A DNA stretch of 20,544 nt, from NCBI GenBank assembly GCA_903772945.1, contig CAICTM010001935.1, forward strand, positions 1 through 20,544, in the 5' to 3' direction. Shown here in pieces: positions 1 to 8,918 of the stretch. The notes beneath the pieces are model-generated. The model saw nothing but the letters and a program-made list of their open reading frames with translations. It was not told where the DNA came from and did not search any database. Position numbers and translations under genes: made by a program. Positions within the stretch are counted from its first letter, which is position 1. Each line of letters starts with the position of its first letter. Source of the stretch: Seminavis robusta. Lineage: Eukaryota > Bacillariophyta > Bacillariophyceae > Naviculales > Naviculaceae.

Positions 1-510
1 CGGCTAGGTCTTATTCGCGGGTGGGTGGATGCCAGTTTTTCTGTACACCCAGACTACCGTTCGCATACCGGAGGAGTGCTCATTTTCGGCCGCGGTGCAC
101 CAATTGCTGTCTCTAGCAATCAGAAGCTCAACGCCCCGACAAGCAAATGTACTCGGACTGCCGAACTCCATTTGGAGCCGACCTGATGTTATGAGCCCTT
201 TTGTTGGTGGACCAAGTTGTTTTTGTAAGCACAAGGTGTCGATGTACAGGAGAACATCCTTTACAAAGACAACAAGAGTGCTATCATTGTCGCCAAGAAT
301 GGTAAAACTAGCAGCTCGCGGTAAGCGTACTCGTGTCTTCTGGGAAATTTTGTACGTTTTTTCTTTATTCACGACCAAGTGAAGCAGGGGAATGTACGAG
401 TGGTGTATTGTCCCACACAGGACATGCAAGGGGACTTTCTCACGAAGCTCCTCCAAGGTGCCCTATTACATGCGCATCGCGCTTTCATCATGGGGCATCC
501 TCCCCTTTAG
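1..510 (+). pseudogene. Ty1/copia pol remnant (RNase H C-terminal end)
   Basis: Conceptual translation in frame +1 gives the end of a copia polyprotein: GWVDASFSVHPDYRSHTGG near 22-81, the family's RNase H start with its first catalytic Asp. About positions 180-205 the match moves to another frame (DVMSPFV), then returns to frame +1 with QENILYKDNKSA near 250-285, which carries another catalytic Asp. A late block follows (HDQVKQGNVRVVYCPTQDM near 370-427), then the usual basic tail, with TAG at 508-510. The in-frame stop near 184, two frame changes and further stops near 227 and 322 make it non-functional. The 5' part lies outside the window. An LTR begins 55 bp after the stop, as expected for the 3' end of a copia element. 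Family assignment is from recognised motifs and is firm; the subfamily (diatom CoDi type) is inferred. Confidence 0.85.
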
Positions 511-564
511 TTTAGTTTTAAGTCGTTCCTCGTGGATCTCCATTAGGGACCACGGGCAGGAGTG

Positions 565-760
565 TGTTGGCCGGTCTAGATATTTAGCGGACCCGGATAA
601 GAAAAAGACCGCACCGACGTAGAATTTTAAGGAAACTGGCATTCTCAGAATCCAGATTTCAGAGCAACCTGGCAGAAAGATCATTCTTTCTGCTCAGCTC
701 GCCCAAATCAACAAATTAACTTGATATTAGCCAGTAGCTACAGTGTTGCCTTATCCAACA
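565..760 (+). repeat. Probable 3' LTR of the copia remnant
   Basis: The segment starts TGTTGG and ends CCAACA, a perfect 6-bp inverted pair of the TG...CA kind that bounds LTRs. It lies 55 bp after the end of the copia RNase H remnant in the same orientation. A purine-rich run (GGGCAGGAG, 554-562) sits 2 bp upstream and is a plausible polypurine tract. At 196 bp it is short for an LTR but within the range of copia elements. The 5' LTR is outside the window, so the two cannot be compared. If real, the 5-bp target duplication would be TGGTA at 761-765. Confidence 0.6.
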
Positions 761-1719
761 TGGTACACCAGAATGGAGAAGACAGGCAGAGGGGTGAGCT
801 ATCAGGTACAAGACCAGATCTAGGAAACTGCTGAATCATTCTGAAGCAAGTTGCTAGGCCAGACCAGGTTTGTAGTACCGTCTGATGGCCAACGCTGCGG
901 CGCAGCCAGCACCACCAGTGGCTACTAGCGCTCGCCGTCTTCTTGATTGCTTTAATGATCTTCCAGCACGGGCTAGACTACCAGGGATCCGCCCCTCTCA
1001 TCAGTCGCATCTCTCAAATCAAAGCCAAAAGATAGTCCAGTGGTACAGTACCCCAACCTACAGGATGACTTCTTTTACCGCTGACAGGTGTAAAATGTGA
1101 GCGTTTTTTACGGTTATTTTTCGGTTTTCGGAAATGGGAACCCGGAAGTAGTCATTTCACGATTCCGTCGTGAATGACTGTTGGTTCACAGAATAACAAA
1201 AAACAAAGAAAAGATCAATTTTACCACCATGGCAACAGTGTTGGCCAAATGGTCTCTAGCTCTACCATTACATTGTTCTAGCTGAGTCTGTCAGAGGACT
1301 AGCTCCCCAACACACTCACAGAGCCAGACCTTGAAGGGACTCAGCTATCTCTAAGGTTTCCTATGGAGTATCTATGAAAAACCAGGCTTGGATTCCATTT
1401 TGTTGTCATTCTGCCACGCATTTCTCCATGGGAAAGGTGCTCCTGTCCTCACTCTCAGCACTCAATCTACACTGTAGAGCCTAGTAGAGGACTGGGAGGC
1501 TTTGCATGAAGACTGGAGCACCCATCCCAAAGGTTCAAAGGAGATTGTTGGCTCAACCATGGCAATACTGCATATATTTCACATTTGTACTCTGTTGATT
1601 ACTCGAAGCAGCAGTAGTAGAAAAGCTGTCGCTTGTTCCTTTGTAGTAGCAGTGTCATAAGGACTCGTCACTCCGTGGAGAGGAAGCGATCCTCATGGTC
1701 GCGGCGTGAAAGATGATCC
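761..1719. other. Intergenic, no gene recognised
   Basis: I see no convincing coding region: open frames are short and lack recognisable motifs. The only structured item is an imperfect hairpin at 1150-1179, whose 13-nt and 12-nt arms differ by one base around the loop TTCCG. The stretch probably represents old transposon-derived or neutral DNA between the copia LTR and the minisatellite region. Confidence 0.5.
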
Positions 1720-1791
1720 GTGGCAGCAGGAAGAAGACAGAATCAATCCGCCGAACCGAAGCAGTTCCTTCCAGTGCCATTGTCGAGGCGT

Positions 1792-1851
1792 CGCTTTCGC
1801 TTCGCTTTCGCTTCGCTTTCGCTTCGCTTTCGCTTCGCTTTCGCTTCGCTT
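1792..1851. repeat. 11-bp minisatellite (TTCGCTTTCGC)n
   Basis: Positions 1792-1851 are about 5.4 near-perfect head-to-tail copies of the 11-mer TTCGCTTTCGC. The first copy is partial (1792-1800), four are full (1801-1844), and the last is partial (1845-1851). Each unit itself contains the shorter CGCTT/CGCTTT alternation. An open frame of 104 codons (1720-2034) crosses it, but its product is just the three-frame reading of an 11-bp period and is not a credible protein. Confidence 0.9.
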
Positions 1852-2346
1852 GTTGAACTAGTAGTAGCCGGTTGTAGTCGGCTGGCTAGATCGCTCCCTC
1901 GTGGAAGAGGAGGCGTCATGGTCGCTCCGTGGAAGAAAGAAGAAAGAAGCGATCTATCGAACGGGACGACCGATCGTCGAACGGCCGCCGCTGCCGCAAT
2001 GCAAAGAAAAGGAGCCTGTCATGGTGGTGAGTAGTAGCCTTTGTTACGAGGAGTAGCCGCTGTAAAGGAGATGGCATCATCTTGATAGAGTCAATAGAGA
2101 GTAAAGATAGAGGTATCGAAATAATGAAAAAGAAGAGGTGTACGAGTGGCTTGGATGGATCGACCGATCCGAGTGATGTCAGTTGAGATTAAGGTTAAGG
2201 CTATATATTCCCCTTAAGTCTTTTCAAGGAACGTTCCAAAAGGTTCCGGTTCGCATTCGAATGTCTTACCGGGAGCAGGCTTGCGTTTGTCTCGATAGCT
2301 TAGATTCAGCCTGTACTACAATAGAGGCACCATAAAACACAAAAGA
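1852..2346. other. Intergenic, no gene recognised
   Basis: This DNA lies between the minisatellite and the tRNA gene. It contains purine-rich stretches (around 1930-1955 and 2090-2140) but no frame with recognisable protein features. Two T4 runs on the minus strand just below 2347 serve the tRNA gene as Pol III terminators. Confidence 0.5.
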
Positions 2347-2419
2347 TTCCGATACAGGGACTCGAACCCTGGTATCCTGCGTGAAAGGCAAGTATGCTAA
2401 CCACCTACATCATATCGGA
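2347..2419 (-). tRNA. trnE-UUC: tRNA-Glu (anticodon UUC)
   Basis: On the minus strand this 73-nt segment folds as a standard tRNA. The 7-bp acceptor stem is TCCGATA (2419-2413) with TATCGGA (2354-2348), followed by discriminator A at 2347. The anticodon stem is CTTGC/GCAGG around loop CTTTCAC, which gives anticodon UUC for GAA/GAG codons. The T arm includes GGTTCGAGTCC, a perfect B box, and the D-loop region carries GGTTAGCAT, typical of eukaryotic tRNA-Glu. No intron is present and CCA is not encoded, as expected for a nuclear gene. T4 runs follow directly (minus strand, within 2330-2346) and can terminate Pol III. Confidence 0.95.
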
Positions 2420-2658
2420 TTCGCTGATTTGCTGACTATGCCAATGAAACCATCATACATAATCAATGTTTATTTCGTGATTTGTTCCTGAAATGGATGT
2501 CATTGTTTTCTTGTCACACACTTCATAGTTGAGAGAAGCTACTCGCACTCATCAATCTGCTTTGTGCTCCCAGCTTGTTTCTGCTTACTTACGAACCCAT
2601 CTACCTACCATCACTCTCTCAGTCTACCGTACCGGTACTATCCAAAACAAGCTAGAAC

Positions 2659-3105
2659 ATGGCAGCGGCCGCAACCCGTAAAGATGCATGCCTCGTTCGA
2701 TTTCTTCAATTGACGGCATATATTGATGTGCATGGGCACAGCAGAGTCCCAACCCGCAGCGAGGACAAGGAAGAACAGGCGTTAGGGCAGTGGACTCGTC
2801 GACAGGGACACAGCTACAAGAAAGGTATTCTGAATAAGGAGCGAGTAGACAAATTGAATTCCATTGAATTCCAGTGGTGTATTCGGCAATGGACTCGAGT
2901 CCCTGAACGGCACCATGATGTCTATGATGCAAAATGGAATAAGATGTTGGAGGATTGCAAAGAGACTAAAGCACGGGGTGAGAGATTCTCATCCAAGCAA
3001 AAGCAGTGGATACAACATCAGAGCTGGAAAATTAGAGAGAATAAGATGAACAAGGAGCGCCATGAGATGATAACTTCTGCTTGTCTCTTTCTTTGCGACC
3101 ACTGA
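2659..3105 (+). CDS. Small helicase-associated (HA) domain protein
   Basis: This is a single-exon, 148-residue protein. Residues 14-75 fit one helicase-associated (HA, PF03457-type) domain: hydrophobic LxxY, then HGHSRVP, LGQWTRRQ, YKKG, LNKERVDKLNSIEFQW. Residues 88-140 look like a second, degenerate copy (WNKML..., FSSKQKQWIQHQ, MNKERHEMI). HA domains are three-helix bundles first seen at the C-terminus of some helicases. In diatoms they occur in many small proteins without a helicase domain, and their role is unproven, with nucleic-acid binding usually assumed. No signal peptide or membrane segment is visible. The ATG at 2659 is the first in frame and lies about 240 bp downstream of the tRNA gene. 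It is convergent with the GTPase gene, 111 bp away. The last residues (SACLFLCDH) do not fit the domain, so the true C-terminus could be altered by a missed intron or a mutation. Confidence 0.75.
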   Translation: MAAAATRKDACLVRFLQLTAYIDVHGHSRVPTRSEDKEEQALGQWTRRQGHSYKKGILNKERVDKLNSIEFQWCIRQWTRVPERHHDVYDAKWNKMLEDCKETKARGERFSSKQKQWIQHQSWKIRENKMNKERHEMITSACLFLCDH

Positions 3106-3216
3106 AGGAACGGAACGAAAGGATGATGGCTATCATGGGACTTTCTGCCACCTCCACTGGATAGTATATATTACATGTATGTGCCAACTAACGTAATGGC
3201 TATTAGAATTATGCTG

Positions 3217-4926
3217 TTACATTCCACACTTGCAGACTTGCACATTGCGGAAATGAACTGCCAATGTCTCCTTTGCTTCTCTCATGAGCACTTGTAAATT
3301 GTTGGCAGGTTGACCCCTCCCGCCATAGCACAAGACCACTCTTTCTCTTGCCTTGCCGCAATCGGAAGTCATGGTGGTGTGCAACGAGTATGTGAGAAAC
3401 GCCTTTGGTTGCTCCACACTGGCATTGACGGCATCGACCAAATCTCGGTTCATGGCATCCGTGTCTATACGAAGATCCCGCTCAATTTCTTCTTCCGTGT
3501 ATCCGTACACCTGGCTTCCAGTCAAGCGAAAGTGCACCACGGAAGAATCGTGATGATTCTCTTGCTCAATACTGCTATTGTTCGCCACCATGACAAACTC
3601 TGGACTCTGTTGGAGGATTTCCATCATGTCGACGTTGTCATTGTCGTCTGTTGGCACGGATTCTTCTTCGTTGTCTTGGAGGATTCTGCAGTTGCCAAAG
3701 TCAGTCTCTAGCGATTCCAAATAATGGCCCGTTGTTGTAGCGTCGTTGTTTTTGTCGTGTCGCCCAATGAATGCCATTTCCGTGGTGGGAGGTCCCGTCC
3801 ATCTTCCTTCCAACTGAAATCCCAAACGACCTCGTCCACTCAAGTGCAGAATGCATCGATATTGTTCCAGAGAACCGCCCTGTATCCATACGACACCCTT
3901 GATTCGTGCCAGTGTTTGCACAGCCGGCGAGGTAATGAATTGTTGTAATTTCTGTAGCGACAATGGTCGATCCGAGAGCGTCACGGAAGTGGATACGAAC
4001 TGGTCTGCTTGTAGATGGGATGGATGTGATTGTTGCGGTTGTTCAGAGATGGCCAAGGATGCGGATGAACGAAGCGCTCCTCCAGTGGCAGACACGTAAA
4101 TGGGCACTGCCGATACTTCGTGTGTAATGGGAGATGGTTGTGATGAATATGATGATGATGGTATTTGTACGTCCATAATAAACGACAATGGTATTTTGCA
4201 ATGACGTGTTGGATGAATTTTGGCCTTGTCATTGATGGACCTTATTTGTTCTTGCAAGATTTGACAATCTCTGTCTGGATCTGGAAGTAGATCTGTCTTG
4301 TTGAGGAGAATGACATCGGCGTACTTGAGTTGTGCGAGTGCGGTTGTGGATGTGGAAGGGGATGAGAGCATTTGATCCGCATCCACCACCGTGACAACAG
4401 AATCCAGTCTGGCCCGAAAGCACTTTCCAAATTTGGCATCCAATGTTCGAATGATGCGAAGAGGATCCGAGATGCCGGATGTTTCAATCAGCAGATAGTT
4501 GATGGCATCCAATGTCCAATCATTCTCACTACTACTGTTGCTATTTTGTTGTTGTTGTCCTCCTCCCAGCAATTTCCATACGGCCAGTTGCAGATCGTCC
4601 AGCAAGTGACAACAGACACAACCGTTGGAGAGTTCCACAACCCGGCTGGCAGTCCCCGTGGCATTGTTTCGAATGAAATTCTCGTCAATATTCAATTCGG
4701 CAAAGTCATTGACGGCGGCTGCAATCCTCAGATTGGACTTGTGGGTGAGAATGTGTCGCAGCAGGGTCGTCTTGCCACTGCCCAAAAATCCTGTCACCAG
4801 TGTCACGGGTAACTGACGATCTTTTTGGTCAATGTCAAAGAGACGCACATTTTCGGCGTGGAGAAAGAGATTCACTCGATGCGATTCTAGATCATCATCA
4901 TCCGCAGCAACAGCAGAGGAGGGCAT
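3217..4926 (-). CDS. COG0523 (CobW/ZNG1-type) metallochaperone GTPase
   Basis: This is a 569-residue single-exon GTPase of the G3E/COG0523 family, whose members hand metals (zinc or cobalt) to target proteins. Visible motifs are the Walker A P-loop GFLGSGKT (46-53), VNDFAELNID (72-81), the metal-binding GCVCC motif (102-106), LIETSGISDP (146-154) as the Mg/Walker B region, and LLNKTDLL (207-214) as the guanine-specificity motif. A CobW C-terminal domain spans roughly 309-390 (IKGVVWIQGG, LSGRGRLGFQLEGRW). The rest is unusual: a Gln/Ser-rich insert (124-135), an acidic linker (417-435), and a C-terminal region with VLCYGGRGQPANNLQVL ending in a CKCGM tail that could also hold metal. The N-terminus shows no clear organelle signal. 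The gene is divergent from the deacetylase gene, 296 bp away. The exact metal and client protein cannot be read from the sequence. Confidence 0.9.
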   Translation of the reverse strand: MPSSAVAADDDDLESHRVNLFLHAENVRLFDIDQKDRQLPVTLVTGFLGSGKTTLLRHILTHKSNLRIAAAVNDFAELNIDENFIRNNATGTASRVVELSNGCVCCHLLDDLQLAVWKLLGGGQQQQNSNSSSENDWTLDAINYLLIETSGISDPLRIIRTLDAKFGKCFRARLDSVVTVVDADQMLSSPSTSTTALAQLKYADVILLNKTDLLPDPDRDCQILQEQIRSINDKAKIHPTRHCKIPLSFIMDVQIPSSSYSSQPSPITHEVSAVPIYVSATGGALRSSASLAISEQPQQSHPSHLQADQFVSTSVTLSDRPLSLQKLQQFITSPAVQTLARIKGVVWIQGGSLEQYRCILHLSGRGRLGFQLEGRWTGPPTTEMAFIGRHDKNNDATTTGHYLESLETDFGNCRILQDNEEESVPTDDNDNVDMMEILQQSPEFVMVANNSSIEQENHHDSSVVHFRLTGSQVYGYTEEEIERDLRIDTDAMNRDLVDAVNASVEQPKAFLTYSLHTTMTSDCGKARERVVLCYGGRGQPANNLQVLMREAKETLAVHFRNVQVCKCGM

Positions 4927-5222
4927 GCTGGAATATACTTAGATCTGACCTGCTGTTACCGTAGGTGTAGCTATTATGTCACGAAGAAGAGAGGTTGAGA
5001 CAAGAATGAGGCAAACGACCAATCATTCTGCTAAAATAGCAATAATATTTTATATCTCGGTATCTTTTGTGTCAGCAGTCGGCGATCTTCCAGCCATCGA
5101 GACAACGGCCGAGCCACAACGACGCAAAAGCTGTAATCAAAAAGCAAAGCACCTCAAAGCTCGAGTTACTACCAGGTAGTAGTCTAGTTGAGAGTTTCCA
5201 TACAGTAATAAGACTACATACA
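4927..5222. promoter_or_regulatory. Shared intergenic region between two divergent genes
   Basis: This 296-bp stretch separates the start codons of the GTPase gene (minus) and the deacetylase gene (plus), so it must hold both promoters or 5' leaders. An AT-rich block around 5030-5055 (TAATATTTTATATC) is the only TATA-like candidate. I see no recognisable operator or repeat, and any co-regulation is inference from the arrangement only. Confidence 0.4.
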
Positions 5223-6889
5223 ATGACGTCCTTGTTGAGTGATGAATTGAAGGACATGTCCTTGGACAAGGACGAATACATTGCCCTCTTGACGAAATTG
5301 ATTGGAGAATCCAAGTATCTGCAGAATAATCCAAGGCAAAATCTGGTTCCAGAGGTAAGTTAGTTACATGTAGTTGGATTTCATGGTCGCGTCTTCACAT
5401 GCAGCAACAGCAACCATCTATACAGTACCGCTCTAATTGGTTTTTGATTGTTGGAAAATCAGGAAGGAAGGGTCGCCAAGCATGTGTTGGAGGTATTGGA
5501 ACCCTTCAAAACGGAAAACGGTGGTCCGCTCGTCATTCAAGAGTTCGTCTACAAGGAAGGACGTCCCAATCTCAAAATTAGCTTTCCAGGAACCAGTGGA
5601 AAATGCACTGGACTTATTGGTGCGTTGTTACTGTTGTACTTGCTATAGTACAGCACCGAAATACTGTGAAAGAGTCCTCACTGCTAGTGTATTTGTTTTT
5701 CGATACAGGCTCGCACATGGATGTTGTTCCGGCCAATCCAGAGACTTGGGAACGAGATCCGTTTACACTAGAATACGATGAAGCTTCCGACAAGTTGTTT
5801 GGGCGAGGCACTACCGATTGCTTGGGACATGTGGCCATGATCACGCTCCTGTTCAAAGCACTGGCAGAGAAGAAACCATCACTGGCCAGGTCGGTTGTGG
5901 CATTGTTCATTGCCGGAGAGGAAGGAGGAGAGTCGGGAGTGGGTGTCGATGCCGTCGTTAAAGAGGGACACATTGAAGATCTCAAAAATGGAACCTGCTA
6001 CTGGATTGATTCGGCAGACTCGCAACCGTGTACGGGGACAGCCGGGGCCTTACAGTGGCACTTGACGGCCCGTGGACGACTCTTTCACAGTGGATTACCC
6101 CATCGAGGCATCAATTCGCTGGAACTGGCATCGGAAGCACTCGCGATTGTTCAAAGACGGTTCTACGAAGATTTCCCACCCTGTGCCCAAGAAGACGAGT
6201 ACGGCTTTGCCACACCCAGCACCATGAAACCAACCCAAATCGAATGCGCTCAGGGCGCCCTCAACCAGCTGCCGCCCTGGACGACGCTTTCGGGCGATAT
6301 TCGACTCACTCCCTTTTACGACCCTGCCGACGTCATGACCAAGGTGGAGGGATACGTCGAAGAATTGAATCAAAACATGGGAACACCGGGTTTCATTCCC
6401 ACGAGAGGTCCCTGTAGCAAGTATACACTGGAAGGTGATGATATTGATATCAAGAGTGGAAAATTGGAACTCAAGTGGGCGGATACACTGGAAGGAGCCG
6501 TTCGACAAATGGAAGGGATTGCCTGCGATTTGAAGTCACTCGGACTACAGGCGCTGATTGACGCCACTACGGAAGTCAAGGGCGAACCAGCCAAACCCTA
6601 TGCGATTACTGGTAGCCTCCCATTGGTGAGGCAAATGCAAAGGGAAGGGTTCGACGTTCAAATTACGGGGTACGATTTGTGTTTTGGACTGGTTCCCATC
6701 GTTGATTTGACACCCTTCGTTTCCCCATCCTCTCACACCCTATCTTCCATGTTTCGAATTTGTTGTGTTGTTTGTAGGTTCGGAGAATCCAAGGCATATC
6801 ACGCCGACAACGAATATGCCATCCTTTCCAACATGAAAGATGCGTTTCAGATCTTGCTCCGCGTCATCTCCATCTCGGATAAATTCTGA
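5223..6889 (+). CDS. Acetylornithine deacetylase, plant type (M20 peptidase family), four exons
   Basis: Predicted exons are 5223-5354, 5463-5619, 5709-6678 and 6778-6889, giving 456 residues. Introns start GTAAGT, GTGCGT and GTGTTT and end CAG, CAG and TAG. The product is a zinc-dependent M20 amidohydrolase that would cleave N-acetylornithine to ornithine plus acetate, in arginine synthesis or recycling. Motifs are GSHMDVVPAN (97-106; metal His and catalytic Asp), FGRGTTDCLGHVA (127-139; bridging Asp133), AGEEGGESGVG (165-175; catalytic and metal Glu) and YHADNEY near the C-terminus (metal His). The dimerisation domain shows LFHSGLPHRGINSLELA and YGFATPSTMKPTQ. This motif order and the GTTDCLGHVA variant match plant-type acetylornithine deacetylases closely. 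Removing intron 2 restores GSHMDVVP across the junction. No targeting peptide is evident, so a cytosolic location is plausible. Confidence 0.88.
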
Positions 6890-7429
6890 TGTGTTTTGGC
6901 TTTGGATCGTACCGTACCTGGTACCCGGTAGCATGGAAGTGTCATTTCAGAAAGCAGCAGAAAGACTTTAGAGAAGACTAACGCTGCTAGTACCTAGCTA
7001 TGCCTAATTAGTATCGAGCAGATTTTAAGCGGCGACTATAGCCTTTGATATCCGGAGAAACGCAACTCCCCATGCCTCCAACTTCGTTTCTTGCTACTGC
7101 CTCGTCCGGAACAGGAAATCTTTTCTCCACTGGTAGCTACGAGCAACTTCGATGCAAGCTACTATAGCTGATGACAGGGAGTGATTTCTGTTCTTTTGCC
7201 TCACTTCCTTACATGTAATGTTTCATTGATTTTATTAATTAAAATTACGTTTGGATTTTTCTGTACATTTCTTGATCAGTAAAAGTCAGTCCAAGTGACT
7301 CTTTTGAGATGACATGCTCATCCTCTCCAATTATTCTTTGGTTTGGTGTTTGTTGATCATGGTTGGTCAGCCGACACTGGGTTGGTTGGTTGGTTGTTTT
7401 TCATTAATGTATGATTGCTTGTGTGGCTA
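6890..7429. other. Intergenic between convergent genes
   Basis: The stretch lies between the stop of the deacetylase gene and the stop of the minus-strand low-complexity protein, so it holds two 3' ends. An AT-rich run near 7225-7245 (ATTAATTAAAATTA) could serve polyadenylation. A GTAC-rich cluster occurs at 6908-6930. No gene is recognised. Confidence 0.5.
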
Positions 7430-8353
7430 CTAACAAGCACTGGCAATGGCAGTGTTGCCAGCGGGATTAGCAAAGGAGTTGCCGGGTGGATCCTCCTTTT
7501 GTTCCTTTTGGCGTTCCTTTTCTTCTCTTCGACGCTCCTTGGCCTCTTTCTTTTCTTCCTTCTTTTCCGCCTTGAACACCTTGATTTCTTTCTTGGTGTA
7601 AAAGAGATCCCGTTTCATGTCCTTGGCAATACGAGGGACTTCAATGCAATCGTTGTTGCCTAGACAGAATCGGACCTTGCTGTTGCTGCGTGTCAGCAGA
7701 GGTCTCTCGAAATTGGCAGCAGCACTCCTGGTTCTACGAGGAGGTCTGCGTCGAGGACTCGCGGTCATCGCGGTCCTCGCGTCGTTGGAAGAAGCCGAAA
7801 GGCTCTTATCACTGGTTTCGTTGTTGTTTTCGTTGCTGTTATCATCCGAGAGCTCGGCTTCGACGAACTTGTCCCAACGAAAGTCGGGTTTCTTGCTTTT
7901 GACGCGGCTACCACCATCCCAGCTGTGACGTGGGCCGACGCTGAGGACGTCCACAGAATTTGCCCGTTTGAACTTGGATCGTCTGGATTTCTCTTTGGAA
8001 TCAGCGTCACTACTAGGGACATTGCTGTCGTCCTTTGCGGCGCCCATGACTTCCCATCGATGAGGGGGAGCGTCGTCGTTCTTGCTGTTGTCTTCCCATC
8101 GATGGTCTGGATCGCTCTTGACTCTCCTCACGGGTCGTCGCTTGGGTCGTTTGGGACTGGTGCTCCTGCGTTTGGGGCTGGCGCTCCTGCTATCGTTATT
8201 GGTAGCAGAGTCATCGTCATGGTCGTCGTTGTCATCCAACGGCTCCAAATCCTCCGTGTAGGAAGCGTTGAAAGAGTCCTCCAAGCAGGACTTCTTCTCG
8301 CCTTGCAACTCCAATAGAGAGATATCGTCGCTCTCGCATGACACGCTCAGCAT
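7430..8353 (-). CDS. Low-complexity charged protein with repeated HRWE-like motifs, function unknown
   Basis: This is a 307-residue, single-exon protein I do not recognise as a named family. Order of regions: an acidic N-terminus (35-50), an SR/KR-rich block (SPKRRSTSPKRPKRRP, 59-74), and four short W motifs, HRWE (84-87), HRWE (98-101), RHSWD (142-146) and FRWD (158-161). A second SPRRRPPRRTRS block follows (199-210). Residues 226-262 (KVRFCLGNNDCIEVP ... LFYTKKEIKVF) resemble a short conserved element seen in many diatom proteins of unknown role. A Lys/Glu-rich helix, probably a single alpha helix or coiled coil, spans 256-288. No signal peptide or membrane segment is present. The basic blocks suggest nuclear location and phosphorylation at SP sites, but that is inference. 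The frame stays open over more than 900 bp with consistent composition, which supports a real gene. Confidence 0.7.
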   Translation of the reverse strand: MLSVSCESDDISLLELQGEKKSCLEDSFNASYTEDLEPLDDNDDHDDDSATNNDSRSASPKRRSTSPKRPKRRPVRRVKSDPDHRWEDNSKNDDAPPHRWEVMGAAKDDSNVPSSDADSKEKSRRSKFKRANSVDVLSVGPRHSWDGGSRVKSKKPDFRWDKFVEAELSDDNSNENNNETSDKSLSASSNDARTAMTASPRRRPPRRTRSAAANFERPLLTRSNSKVRFCLGNNDCIEVPRIAKDMKRDLFYTKKEIKVFKAEKKEEKKEAKERRREEKERQKEQKEDPPGNSFANPAGNTAIASAC

Positions 8354-8900
8354 CTTGCTACCAGTAGACTACCGTACTTTCAACAACAGTGGAACAGATC
8401 GAGTATCTATTCGATTTTGTATTGAGTTTCGAGTTCTTCGGAATTTTGAGCACGATGCGGAAGAAGACTGACAAAGACGAACCAGCAGCAGAGCGACAAT
8501 CTACGGTGGTCGCGGTGGTACCGTACCGTACTCTACTAGTACCTCTACTTTCGCAACCCAGCCCAAAGTAAAGTGCCCAGAAAACAGGCCATACAGCACC
8601 GAACCATAGCAGCATGGCACTCCGAATACCGGTATTAATAGTCAACACTGTATCCAGGCTTCGGAGGTCGGATGTATTGAGCTAATCGTGGCACTGTTAG
8701 TAAAAAGAGCCCCATTGAAGGGTCATCGGGATTGGTGGTGCTACGCATTAGATTAACGTAAATAACACCTTTTAAACAATTATGACGCAAATTGTCATTC
8801 AGTAGCTAGATGAATGTCTGCAGAACTATTCTCTTCCAGTATCTTATAATAAAGCGGACAACATATACATAAAGGGATGGTCCTGAAACTGTTCAAAAAA

Positions 8901-8918
8901 TGGTACTGTACAGTACCA
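8901..8918. repeat. Perfect 18-bp palindrome
   Basis: TGGTACTGTACAGTACCA is identical to its own reverse complement over all 18 bases. Six bases further on (8924-8933) lies GTACCGGTAC, another perfect palindrome. The pair belongs to the GTAC-rich family of short intergenic motifs in this window. It could be a protein-binding site or a low-complexity by-product; nothing in the flanks decides. Confidence 0.9.

Noticed and set aside
885..1100. 71-codon plus-strand open frame
   Set aside because: Short, with no recognisable features and no conserved look.
1720..2034. 104-codon open frame over the minisatellite
   Set aside because: Much of it is the three-frame reading of the 11-bp repeat; no motif, no supporting context.
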